Below, one piece after another: positions 22,301 through 32,385 of a DNA stretch of 64,000 nt. The position numbers and the translations under genes are program-made. The stretch comes from Branchiostoma belcheri. Its lineage: Eukaryota > Chordata > Leptocardii > Amphioxiformes > Branchiostomatidae. Each line of letters opens with the position of its first letter. Within the stretch, counting starts at the first letter, position 1. The notes under the pieces are model-generated. The model did no database searches, was not told the origin of the DNA, and was given only the letters and a program-made list of their open reading frames with translations. The stretch lies in assembly GCF_001625305.1 (NCBI RefSeq), contig NW_017804531.1, positions 1,045,649 to 1,109,648 on the forward strand, given 5' to 3'.

Positions 22301-25300
22301 ATGGCAGTATGCAATGGTATGACCTGGTGTATGAAGACTGGTGTTAGTGGTAGGAGAATGATTCAGGTGTTTGTTTTTGTCATCTACACTTGGTCACTGG
22401 TTGAAAGCTCTAGGTGAGAGCCATTCTTTGTGTTGGACCAAACCTTTAAACTTTAAACATGTAACTACCAACATAGATGACAGTATGCATGGTATAACTT
22501 GGTGTATGAATACTGGTGTTAGTTAGTCTCCGTAGCAGGCTTATAGAACTGGGGGTTTGGTGGTTTTGGGCTGTTTTCTGATTAGGCCACACCAATTTAT
22601 TTCCTTGGTTAACGGATTCGCCGCTTCGTTTTTTTGCCAAAATGAAATAAAAACAAGAAGCCATAGGCGACAATTCTCCGTGAAGTATTATATATTGCAA
22701 CAAAAAGAAGTAGCCATTGGCGACAATTCTCTGTGAAGTGTGATAAATCGAACAAAGAAAAATTGTTTAAACGCGCGTCGGCTCAGTCATCTTAAGACGC
22801 AACAACCAATCAGAGATGCGAGATGCCTACACGTGACGCGGGAAGGGCGCGCGATGCCCGAAATATTTTTGCGTCAATATTCAGCGCCGTGATTCAAGAG
22901 ATTAATACCCGGAAACAATTTTTTTTCTTGTTTTGAACGCATTAACATGCATTTACGCTAATCTAGTATGATTCAGGGTTACTTTTTTTTTAACCTGCCA
23001 TGGCCAGATTATCTAAAGATGTGTGTATTGTGTGTACAATCTATAGAAAGAGAAATGTACATCAGGTCCGATCATCCGATTTTCACGTTTCGGTTTTTTG
23101 GACTCGGTTCATGAACGTATTTTGGTTTGGCTCCTGGAATGTGCAAAAAAATGACTCCCGGGACTGTCTACAGGGAACACTCGCACATTCGCGGTGTATC
23201 AGGACAGCGCGACTGGTCGTCATTAGCGCAGTAACAGTTGCATAAACTGACGAAACCATTTCAAAGAAATGGGGATGTTTCGAAAATAAGCATTTACTCC
23301 AATATCAAAACAGCTACGGTAAAAATAAAAAGACGTGCATCATCCCGGACATAATGCAACACCACATGCGAAATTACACAGAAATGCGACGTACGGAAGA
23401 ATGCGTTTTGGCTGCGAACATCTTCCAAAAAACTTGGCATCTCTTAACCATGGGCAAAAACATCTGGAACCACTTATAAAAACCACCCCGTATCTGCATG
23501 AACTTTTTTGAACCCCACTGCTATTCCAAACAACGCGTTTTTCTGGACCATTCCAATTCGCCTCGTAATTGTAGGGGTGCGTCTGCGATATTACATTGAC
23601 CGCGAAAGCAGCAACGGCAAAAATACACATTCGTGCATCAACACGGGCATGCCCGCAGACGGCGTATAAAATTGCGTGCCGATTACACAAAGAGAACCCA
23701 GTGTTTTGACTGCGAACATGAAAAATCAGCCGATTACAACACTCCGTCCGGAGGTCCTGACCTCCTTCACGGAGTAATAAAAAACAGAACAAAAATCCAT
23801 ACTCTCGAGTCCCGAATTGTGGGCCCCAAAATCCACCCGGTACGTTGTAATTTTTAAAAATTTGGGCATAGTTAACAGCGTTAAAAATACATTGCTTCAA
23901 GGCAGAAACATTTGTCTGCGTGCAATTTGTTCGGAAAGCTAGGTTGCCTCTTCAAAAGTTCGTCAAATTCTTTTGATATAGAACTCGCCCCCCACCCCCT
24001 TTGCACATGTCACCATTCATGAGACAAAACTTCACTGACGACAAACGTACGGCAGATTTACTAAGTCATCGTGCCTGTGACAACATATCATCTCCCTTTT
24101 AGATATGTAAAAACCGAAAGGGGCGAGCATGTCACAACCGGGAATCGAACCCGAGTTGTCCGCGTGGTGGTCACCAACGCTAACCACTACACTAAAAGGT
24201 CGCACGACCGTTTAGCATGGTCAGTTAGCACTGTTACACTACTCCCCCTTTTCTTTCAAGATTCGTCCTCGAATCTTCCGAGTCCGACATCCCTGGAGCT
24301 GCCACACTTATCCTCAGTGCCAGTACTCACAGGGCCCACATCGGGCGCCACTGTAAAAACCGAAAGGGGCGAGCATGTCACAACCGGGAATCGAACCCGA
24401 GTTGTCCGCGTGGTGGTCACCAACGCTAACCACTACACTAAAAGGTCGCACGACCGTTTAGCATGGTCAGTTAGCACTGTTACAGATATAACGTTATATC
24501 ATATTTAGGAACACGTATTGTGTCGGAAACGTGCTAGTGACGGGCGTTAAAAGTAATCGGCCGAACGTAACTCGGCCTGGGCGGCACATGCACACACACC
24601 TTCAAAACGATCTTTTTTCCAGGGAATATGTAAAAATAACACGAAATAACAATGTATTCTGGCATCACAAACTGTATTACTCTCAAAAAGTACAAAATCC
24701 TACCACAAACATGGGAATTTGGCAAAGTAAAAAGTCCTCCATGCACGTAAGTCCATTCACTAAAGTCTTTCTCACGGTCGGAAGAGTCCACTTCGAGTAG
24801 GGGGAAACAGGTCCTTTTAATTACAGAAATTACTCCGTGAAAAATACTACATGTGCATGTGGCATTCTAACAAAGCTACATCTTATTTAGATACCTATAA
24901 ACAGGAGAATAATTGCAAATAATGCATCAATTATTACATCTAAATTTTTTAATAAAATGGTTCCCCCTTACAAATAAAAAAATCCCCATACATCAAAGAA
25001 TTTATAGTGAAACCCTAGACCATTGAATTTGTGGCAACTTGAAGAGTGTGTCAATGTGGCTATTTGTTTGAATTATGGCTATGTATAATGTAGCTGTAGC
25101 ATACCTAAAGTGTATAATGGGAAATATAAAATGGATACTACCGGTAGTATTTGGGAATTGGGGAAAGATAAAAAAAAGAAATAAAATATCTGTTAAAGTA
25201 GTTAATTCTTTTGCCAATAACTTTTAAACATTCCTGGAAATTTGTCTAAAGCAAATATTTAGGATATTGTAAATTTCAAGCTCTAAGGGACCGTACGTTA

Positions 25301-28300
25301 TTTATCGGGGGGGGGGGAGGCCGGTGCGTAGGAAATCGGGCAGAAAAGGTTTTCCCTGGCCCTCCCCCCCCCGTATTTATTTTTTTTCCCTGGCCCTCCC
25401 CCCCGCTATAAGAAAACTTTCCTTGGCCCTCCCCCCTTTTCTGAAACATTACAAATGCCCCTGAAACTACATCCTAATTAATACTATCAACAATCAATAA
25501 TGATTTATTAATAGTTTGATATGATATTTAAGTGCGGCACGCGACGAAGTGAAATATTCCGTGGGAAGCTCCCGGCTCTTGAGCGTGCCCGCCGGGCCAA
25601 GGAAATGGGGCAAATTTGCGCGGACGGGGATTGGCTTTGGGTCGGCGTTGTTCTCGATAACAGAGGCGGCGGCAGGAAATTTTGATTGGGGGGGCAAGAT
25701 TTCGGGCGCCGAAGGCGTCCGTCAGCGAGCGCCGTAGGCGCGAGCCTGCTAGGGGGGTCCGGGGGCATGCCCCCCCGGGAAATTTTGAATTCTAACCCCT
25801 CTGAAACGCTATTTCCAGCATTTTGAGCCCTAAATTTTTGTTTTATTTCAAGCTAAGTTTAATGCTCCTTCTAGAATTTCGTCTATGAATTCTTCCTGAA
25901 ACAGAACTGAACGGTCATTGTGTGTCATTTAGGGAATAACACCCTCCTTCATCTCAGCAGTTTGTGTTCAATTTTTAGATCATTATACAGAAAACTCTTG
26001 CTGTCATGTCCAATGTTTCAATGGAGTAGGCAGAGGCGGCGGCAGGAAATCTTGACCGTCAGTGGGGGATGAGATTTGTATGGAATCAAGTATCGAGCGC
26101 CGAAGGCGTGAGCCGGGGTTTCGAACCCTAGGGGGGTTCGGGGGCATGCTCCCCCGGAAAAATTTGAGATTTTAACTCTCTGAAACGTGTTTTCCTGCAT
26201 TTTCGGGGGAAAATTTTGCTGCTACATGAAGCTAAATTTGTACTTTGTAGCTAAGTTTCTTACTCGCTATTCGACTGCATGACGTCCACGAACTTCTTCC
26301 ACAATACACAAGGGGAATCGGGGCTTGCTCCCCGGGAAAATTTTAAAATCTCGACCCTCTGGAAACGCCATTTCCTGTATTTTGGGAACGCATTTTTGAT
26401 GTTTTGCTGGGTACACATTTCGTCTATTCGTCAATCGAATCTCAGTTCGCCTCAACCAAGGACATTACAGAAGATTTCTTAGAAGGACATTCTGAGATCG
26501 GACAAAAAATGTTGAGCCAGTCCTTGGTTTAATTAAAATTACCTTGTATGGTTTACTCTCATCGGCTCTGGGAAATTCGAGCGGCGCGGTGCGGGACCAG
26601 CAGCGGGCCGGGAATATCGATGTATACACGATTCTACACACGTGAAAAATACTGTTGTGCTGTTGGGAAGGGCACGGCGTGCCGCGAAAATAAACTGCAT
26701 GTTGTCTTCAGAAGAACTGGATTTCATTTTTAACCGATATCGTTACGAAGGGGTCAGCAGAACAAACTCTCACAGCGTGAGAAACTCGTGCCATATTCCT
26801 AGTAATACGTAATGCACAGCTGATAAACCAATCAGAGCGCAGGTTTTCGGGGGTGAACCAATCAGAGCTTACAACTCGCGGTAATACCTACATGTGGAAG
26901 ACGGTGTTCGTGTGATTTCAGATTTCAAGTGGCCGCGCAGCGCGGAAAATGCGTTTTACAAGTGGTTTTAAGGTAGAAATCGAACTGTTTGCTGGCTTCT
27001 CCTTACATCTAGAGGTATAAGAATTGTGATAAAAAGTTTTCCTTGGCCCTCCCCCCGCCTTCTCTTATTTTTCCTTGGCCCTCCCCCCGCCCCTTCTCAT
27101 TTTTCCTTGGCCCTCCCCCCGTACGCACCGGCCCTCCCCCCCCCGGTAAAATACCGTAGGGTCCCTAAATAACTTCCATATCAGCCAGACACAATAGAAT
27201 GCCCAGCCCAGTGGTAAGCTGTGTGCCCTGAACTGTAAGAAAACAATGGGATCTGAACAGAGCACCCTGATTTAAACCACTCTTTGGAACTTAGAAAGAT
27301 GAATAAAAGTGAAACCAGTTGGATCGGAGTCTTGTCAACTGACAGTTTGTTGTTCATACAGTAAAGATGTGTATCTTGCAAAATAATATGAATAATTGTA
27401 AAAGGATGTAAGAGAAGTTGCTGATGTAGCAATGGTCCTTTCAGTTCAATAAGTGTCCAATATTATGTCTTATATCATTTTGTAACTTAACTTAATGGAT
27501 TGCTTACTACATGGCTGGTACTCTCAAATTTTTATTTTTATTTTTTTTTTCGCCCGCCCGCTCCATTTTTTTTCTAGAAAAATCCGTTAACCAAGAAATT
27601 AAATTGGTGTGGCCTTAGCCCAGTTCAAAAAATGGGGATAATTCAATCAGGCCAGCTTTGTGGTCTATGTGCAATCAGAAAATAGCACATAAAAGCTCCC
27701 AAAGACCCTGAAGACCCCCAGTTTTTGGCATGCTATGGAGGCTAGGTGTTAGTGGTAGGAGAATGATTCAGGTGTTTGTTTTTGTGATGTAGCCAAAGTG
27801 TACCACCTGATGACGGTGCAGGGGAGACTCATGGGAGATACACAGGTGAGAGACAGAAGTTAGCACTTTGTTTGTGAGCTGTAACATTCAGTCTAGCATT
27901 GTGTAGTTAGATGGCTGTTTTTCTTTTGATTTCTATGAAAAATATTTGACAACAACTTGACATTTACCACACTTTCCTTCAACGTATGGTGGAGTGACGC
28001 CCACTGGGCCTTTTGGCTAATCGTTGATACTGTAGCCAAACACTGATGAGGACACAGACAGATGGATGTGGTGTTGCATCTGCATATTTGCCACTTAAGA
28101 ACTGTACACAGTTTTTTCCTCCAGTGTATAAAGTGACCAGTTCTAGACTGACTAGAGCTTCAAATCCATACTAATGTGAGTTAAGTGGACATTATGTCCT
28201 GTTACAAAATGTATGCACAATAGACTATAAGTGTGCAGTGTCCCACTTTGGCCAAAAGTAAACGTAACTTGCCCTGTTTCCAGACCCAGCGTCATACCTG

Positions 28301-31300
28301 ATGAAGGACAGTTACCACCTGAGTTACCAGATTCCCAGCTTCCCCTACAGCCCTTACTGTACTCAAACCTACTGTACTGTACTTTACTGTAAGTTACTGT
28401 ACTGTACTGTACTTAAGTCTGATGATAAATAACTGTTACCTGGCCTGTTTCCAGACCCAGCGTCGTACCTGATGAAAGACAGCTACCACATGAGTTACCA
28501 GATCCCCAGCTTCCCCTACAGCCCTTACTGTACTCAAACCTACTGTACTGTACTTTACTGTACTGTACTGTACTGTACTTAAGTCTGATGATAAATAACT
28601 GTAACCTGCCATGTTTCCAGACCCAGCCTCGTACCTGATGAAGGACAGTTACCACCTGAGTTACCAGATCCCCAGCTTCCCCTACAGCCTGACCTCCCAG
28701 CCTGTGGTCCATTCTAACACACAATACGACACATAAAAGTGATTCATAAATAACTGTAACTTGTCACTTTTTCAGACCCAGCCTCGTACCTGATGAAGGA
28801 CAGTTACCACCTGAGTTACCAGATCCCCAGCTTCCCCTACAGCCCTTACTGTACTCAAACCTACTGTACTGTACTCTACCTAAGTTACTGTACTGTACTG
28901 TACTGTACTTAACTCACAAATAACAGTGAGTTTCCATGTTCCCAGACCCAGCGTCATACCTGATGAAGGACAGCTACCACATGAGTTACCAGATCCCCAG
29001 CTTCCCCTACAGCCTGACCTCCCAGCCATGGAGCCGCCGCAGGGCCTTCACATGTCCTCCCTCCATGAAGAAGAACTATTACCTACAGGTAACTTATCAT
29101 AAATCTTCAACTCATACAATGTAGTATGATGCTTAACTTTATTCCAACACAAAGTGGTCATTGAAAATATGATCCTTGTGTACCCTTGTGTTGGAATAAA
29201 GTTTAGCATCGCACTATGATTACTACCAACACAGATAAATCTGTACCTCTATATATCATATGTACATACTGGAAAAATAATCCTAAAATGTATAGAATTT
29301 ACATTGATGAAGGTTAACCAACGTTTGTTACAGCATAACAGTATACATTATAAAAAGACAAATATTTCATTCTCGTCATCATGATCAGCTATAATCCTTT
29401 TTATGCTTTTCAGTCACTTGCGAATGTCTGTATCTAGTCATATGCCCCTACCTAACAAAATGTTTGGTTTCAAAAGTTAATCTTGGATGCCAAGTAAGTT
29501 ACACGTTATATTGTGGTATTCTACGACTTACCATTTTTTTGCACTTGTGTTTGCCCCCAGCACCCTGACCTGAACTGGGGCCAGAGACAGTACCTGTGGA
29601 GCACTGCAGCTGTGTACAGCACCTCTCACATGAAGAGGCTCATTCAGGGCAGATATGAACAGTTCCTCAGGCATCAACAGAAAATGGGTAGGAACAACAT
29701 ACTTGGACTCTTTCACTCTATAGCAGTCTGCATGGCTCGAAATACTGGGTGCATATGTACCTTAGTGCAGGTAAAATTCAGAGGCTGTGCAGGTATTTCT
29801 GATGTCTACCTGCACCTAACCTGCACTGGTCCATGTACTGAGTATATGCAGGTTAGCGCAGGTAACATTGGAGCTGTGCAGGTATTTCTGATGTCTACCT
29901 GTACCTAACCTGCACTGGACCATGTACTAGGTTTAGGTTTTTAGATAAATGTAAGTGTATGTTTACGCAACCTTTGAAATTTTAAAAGAAATTATAAATG
30001 GCAAAAGTTTCTTAACAGTTTTTAGTATGATCCATACTTCCTAAAGTCTGAGTGGTGCAGTGAAAATTTGTCTGGTGCAGGTAAAAAGTTACCTGAACAA
30101 GTACAGGTATGCAGAAAAAAGGATTTCGAGCAAAATAGCTAAAATGTTAGAAGTAGAAATGAGTCAATCTGATAGTGTCACATTTCTCCACCCAGGACAC
30201 ATCAACAAGAAAGAGCTGGAGAAGTACAGATCTTACCTGTTTGCGACCAGAAAGACCATGCCAGGGGTCGTCGACCCCGGTCTTTGGAGGTCAAGGCCGC
30301 AGACACAGATGGCAAGAGCAAAAAGCTCCAACGGGTGAGTAATGCAATCTCTGTCAATCACAGCTTTAGTGGCCCCTCCCTGCAGGCTGGATTTTCAGCG
30401 GGCGGCCATCCGTAAAGTAATTTACATGTAATCAGGCTAATAAGTCAGTGCAAAGGAGTATCATATAATGGTAATATTCCATTTGAATATCATTACTGAG
30501 ACATGGACAGAGAGATATTTTGGAGACTACATTGCTACGTTAGCGGTTAGATACACAGTATGTGGCTCTTTGAGCAGAGACAGTAGAATCTTCACATGTA
30601 GTTATATTGATGTTTTCTAAACCTTTGCTAACAGAGATGCGGAGTTGTCCAGAAAGTCGGCACCAGCAAGAAACGGCCATCCACGTCGGCATTCAGGTAA
30701 AGGCGTCATACTGTATATTTTGTTACATAAACATTTTCTTACCTCCTTGTCGGGATTCGAACTCCCAACCTCCCTTGGTCCATAGCCAGGGCCGCTAACC
30801 ACTGGACTACGCACGATACAAAGTGATATAAACTGAACAGAAATGAAGGAAACAAAGAGATGGAAACGTAATTTGGATGTATATGCATGTCAGTGCTATA
30901 GGTCAGTGTTCCATATAGCAAATATTATTATGTAAGGTTACTGCTGCTGAGCTTAGATGTCAGCCATTGCATAGAAAAAAAAAACATTACATGTAAATGT
31001 TGATCATCTTTAACAGCACAAAGGGAGACTCCACCCAAGAGTCCGTCACCAGATGAGGACCTGTCACAGTCCTTCAACTCCATCAAACTGGAGCCAAAAC
31101 CACGAGATCAAAGCAAGAAAGAGGAGCCAAAGGCAAAACCTTCACCCCAGAAGGAGGAAAAAGATCACAGTGAAGAGGAGTCTGAAGAAAAGGAGACATC
31201 AGAGGAAAAAGAGGAGGTAGAGGAAAAAGAAAAGGAAGAAAAAGAGGAGGATGACGAAAACTCAGATGATGCAAGGTACTAAGTGTCCCACAAAAAAAAT

Positions 31301-32385
31301 GCACCTGCACACGCCTCCGTAGCCTGACTGAACCTCGCTTTTTGTTAGTCCGCCTTGGAGTGGGCAGCTCCTTAAGCGCCAGACAAAGAGCTTGTGTTCA
31401 CAGGCTAACGTCTCAGCATGGTTATCTAAGGACTGGTGCATGTGATAACTGGTGTGGAGATCCTATAATACTGTTTAACGTTGTCACCACTTTCCTTCCA
31501 CAGTTGTGGGAGCAGTTAACTCACTGTCTGAGGCATGACTTCACAATCTGTAACCCTCAGCCAACAGGTGCATGTGTACAAAGAATGTGGAAAGAGGTTT
31601 TAAGGTACTCGGGTAATGTCTGTACTTTGGTGTCACAGTGCATGATTTGTTGTACATGTACAATACATGTATGTCTGTGCCAAAAGGAAAAAAAATTTCA
31701 TGTGCATTGCTGTCAACTGTGTGTCTGTAAATACTTCCTGCACATCTACTGTATATGTTTGAAGCATGGTCTGTAAACACTGTTTGCATCACGATTCTGT
31801 GTGAAAACTGTATAATATAAAGTCTTCCGTGAAATAATAGTTTCATCCGGTTGGTAAGTCACTGAATAAAGAGAACCCTGTTTACACAACCAAGAGGTTT
31901 ATTCAGCCGACGTTTAGGTGACCAATCAGAATTGTCCTGAGGAAGGTGACAGACTAGTCTCCACCAGACTCTGTTGCAGGCTGAATGAATATTAGAAATC
32001 AGCCTAAAAAGAATGTAGCTGGCCAGGGGAGTTGGCTGGCCATAGAGGGTCAAGTTTGGCTACATAGACTGGCCAGCTACATTCTTTTTAGGTCGATTTC
32101 TACTATTTACTCAGTCTGCAAAAGAGTCTGGTGGAGACTAGTGTAAGACAGTCACCGAAACATTGGCTGAATAAACCTCTTGGTTGTGTTAAAAGGGTAT
32201 AAAGTCTTCCAGAAGGGCAAGTCAAAGGTAACGGGCCTTACTTCCATGCTATTTTTGGTATCATTCCGTGTTTTTGTTCTTTTTTTTGCTCCCAAAGGCT
32301 GCTGGAACCACCCGGTGATAACATGAGTGTGAGCTCTAGAGAAATGTGGGTTCCCTGGATAGCCAATGGGGTGCCTGAATACTAA
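16309..32385 (+). CDS. FAM216A: FAM216A homologue, ten exons, about 357 aa
   Basis: Exons: 16309-16334, 20133-20247, 21861-21922, 27793-27845, 28946-29088, 29561-29687, 30196-30334, 30635-30696, 31017-31275, 32298-32385. All are in phase with GT-AG junctions. The family hallmark is HPDLNWGQRQYL in exon 6, followed by AAVYSTSHMKRL and GRYEQFL; human FAM216A, as I recall it, has HPDLTLGQKRYL in the same setting. The preceding CPPSMKKNYYLQ and a late DLSQSFNSIKLE also fit. Exon 9 is highly acidic and lysine-rich (Glu/Lys tract). Function is unknown in any species I can name; no signal peptide or membrane segment is visible. Reading through the exon 9 donor would end the protein two codons later (TAA at 31280-31282); splicing adds 29 residues ending in VPWIANGVPEY. 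Position next to VPS29 independently supports the identity. Confidence 0.87.
16435..16604. mobile_element. Hairpin element, 170 bp
   Basis: Arms CAGTTAGTAGAAATTCTTCG ... and the reverse CGAAGAATTTCTACTGACT, with a second matched pair gtacgtaatct / agattacgtac. It is flanked by similar taaaatgaagat sequence on both sides, suggesting a long target duplication or a tandem context. It is in FAM216 intron 1, about 100 bases past exon 1. Confidence 0.8.
17400..17762 (+). mobile_element. LINE 3' end with ~50-bp minisatellite, six units
   Basis: Begins with the LINE tail ggttaggtgtaacaagtt and gtgcctgcgaagctggtg, then repeats a unit made of gaagctggtgtgttacgcc, ggcggttatacc and ggctatacagatacag. Units vary by several bases and end in (ACAGAT)n. 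Overlapping frames of 88-118 aa across it are repeat artefacts. In FAM216 intron 1. Confidence 0.82.
18311..18496. mobile_element. Hairpin MITE (family B), left end lost
   Basis: Reads gccaaaaactgggggttttg through the usual body to ATAAGCCTGCTACGGAGGCTA. The expected left TAGCCTCCATAGCA is replaced by unrelated A-rich sequence that itself repeats (aagaaccgaaattgtgag twice). In FAM216 intron 1. Confidence 0.75.
18497..20132. other. FAM216 intron 1, unique part
   Basis: No repeat family recognised elsewhere in the window and no supported exon is found here. Short open frames (60-90 codons) lack splice partners. Confidence 0.5.
20259..20626. mobile_element. PIF/Harbinger-type MITE, 368 bp, TAA TSD
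   Basis: Inverted ends GGCCACACCAATTTAATTTC and GAAATTAAATTGGTGTGGCC; flanked by TAA at 20256-20258 and 20627-20629. A TWA duplication and this size fit PIF/Harbinger (family knowledge). It starts 11 bases after the exon 2 splice junction of FAM216, leaving only gtagctcataa of original intron before it. The copy at 55408-55775 has the same length. Confidence 0.9.
21201..21347. mobile_element. Fold-back element (family I)
   Basis: AAACTTTATTCCAAC on the left and GTTGGAATAAAGTTT on the right, with inner pair caatgaccactgttg / caacagtggt. Similar fold-backs occur at 29129-29209, 34999-35275 and (one arm) 36598-36725. In FAM216 intron 2. Confidence 0.75.
21732..21820 (+). repeat. Dispersed GTGCAGGTAA repeat (family J)
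   Basis: Shares tctggtgcaggtaattttca, tgttacctgcaccagtgcag and a final ttcaagccctga with copies at 30052-30130, 37013-37110 and 58778-58862. All are in the same orientation. The region 29755-29925 has a diverged double version. Confidence 0.75.
22205..22523. repeat. Tandem duplication that serves as an empty-site control
   Basis: Two units of about 180 bp. Unit 1 (about 22223-22390) runs uninterrupted through tggtgttagtggtaggagaatg. Unit 2 (about 22399-22523) is identical in layout but is interrupted after ggtgttagt by the 22524-27744 insertion and resumes at 27745. The ancestral uninterrupted sequence is therefore visible next to the insertion. Confidence 0.85.
24106..24484 (-). mobile_element. 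Miniature Ty3/Gypsy-like retrotransposon with tRNA-like LTRs
   Basis: Two LTRs of 133 bp (24106-24238 and 24352-24484), apparently identical, begin TG and end CA. They flank a 113-bp interior, and GATA stands on both outer sides (4-bp duplication). On the minus strand the interior starts one base after the LTR with TGGCGCCCGATG, a primer-binding-site form, and ends with a purine tract GAAAGAAAAGGGGGAG next to the second LTR. Just before and through that tract is the last stretch (about 22 codons) of a Gypsy-type pol frame, closing at a TAA inside the LTR. Each LTR holds an A-box-like TAGTGTAGTGG, a perfect B box GGTTCGATTCC, and a TTTTT run. There are no gag, protease, reverse transcriptase or integrase genes. 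Confidence 0.82.
25286..27167. mobile_element. GC-rich element with poly-G/C ends and three internal modules
   Basis: The outer ends are inverted: TAAGGGACCGTACG...GGGGGGG and CCCCCCC...CGTAGGGTCCCTA. Next to each end, tccctggccctcccccc or ccttggccctcccccc repeats three times. Inside, a module with gaggcggcggcaggaaat, gcgccgaaggcg, gggggcatgc and cccccgggaaa occurs near 25660, 26035 and (shortened) 26310. The stretch 26800-26880 has two aaccaatcagagc motifs 32 bases apart (CCAAT boxes). No open frame is recognised. Confidence 0.65.
28284..29088 (+). repeat. Array of five FAM216 exon 5 copies, only the last complete
   Basis: Copies start right after TTTCCAG/TTTTCAG/TTCCCAG acceptors at 28284, 28455, 28621, 28776 and 28946. 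Each begins ACCCAGC and encodes PASYLMKDSYH(L/M)SYQIPS. Copies 1, 2 and 4 break off after about 69 bases into ACTGT repeats; copy 3 goes on about 15 bases more. Only copy 5 keeps the second half and a donor (GTAACT at 29089). Spacing is 155-171 bases, so the unit is part of the exon plus upstream intron. Copies 1-4 have no donor. Confidence 0.92.
29129..29209. mobile_element. Fold-back element (family I), short
   Basis: TGATGCTTAACTTTATTCC and its reverse GGAATAAAGTTTAGCATC enclose caaagtggtcattgaaaat. In FAM216 intron 5. Confidence 0.8.
30052..30130 (+). repeat. Dispersed GTGCAGGTAA repeat (family J)
   Basis: Ends with gcagaaaaaaggatttcgag, matching the copies at 37013 and 58778. It lies 66 bases before FAM216 exon 7. 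Confidence 0.7.
30737..30815 (-). repeat. tRNA-derived sequence (SINE-like)
   Basis: On the minus strand: TAGTCCAGTGGTTAGCGG (A-box-like) and AGTTCGAATCC (B box), 37 bases apart. No acceptor stem pairs, so it is not a tRNA gene. It lacks the LTR ends seen at 569-730 and 24106-24484, so I call it SINE-like. In FAM216 intron 8. Confidence 0.65.
31851..32212. mobile_element. Fold-back element (family E) containing a hairpin MITE
   Basis: The outer arms ACACAACCAAGAGGTTTATTC and GAATAAACCTCTTGGTTGTGT are inverted. Family E recurs at 42640-42835 and (one arm) 52495-52600. Nested at 31955-32140 is a hairpin with ends TAGTCTCCACCAGACTC and GAGTCTGGTGGAGACTA; its 9-base flanks gtgacagac and gtgtaagac match at seven positions. 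In FAM216 intron 9. Confidence 0.78.

Larger units (their letters stand above)
22585..27614. mobile_element. Long PIF/Harbinger-type element, 5.0 kb, TTA TSD
   Basis: Ends GGCCACACCAATTTATTTCC and GAAATTAAATTGGTGTGGCC match the 368-bp MITEs. It is flanked by TTA (22582-22584 and 27615-27617). The inside includes the miniature LTR element at 24106-24484 and a GC-rich nested element at 25286-27167. The longest open frame (23340-23900, minus, 186 aa) shows no transposase or MYB motif I recognise, so I treat it as non-autonomous or decayed. Confidence 0.82.
22524..27744. mobile_element. Family B hairpin element enlarged by nested insertions, 9-bp TSD
   Basis: Left end TAGTCTCCGTAGCAGGC, right end GCATGCTATGGAGGCTA; target duplication ggtgttagt at 22515-22523 and 27745-27753. 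Only about 60 bases on the left (22524-22584) and 130 on the right (27615-27744) belong to family B; the rest is the Harbinger-type element inside it. The insertion lies 39 bases before the FAM216 exon 4 acceptor. Confidence 0.88.

Noticed and set aside
23340-23900. Minus-strand frame of 186 codons inside the long Harbinger-type element
   Set aside because: I looked for a DDE transposase or MYB-like protein; no motif is present and the frame has no partner. Treated as non-coding transposon interior.
30737-30815. Possible tRNA gene
   Set aside because: A and B boxes are present, but no acceptor stem pairs around them. The same test fails for 569-730 and 24106-24484. They are tRNA-like, not tRNAs.
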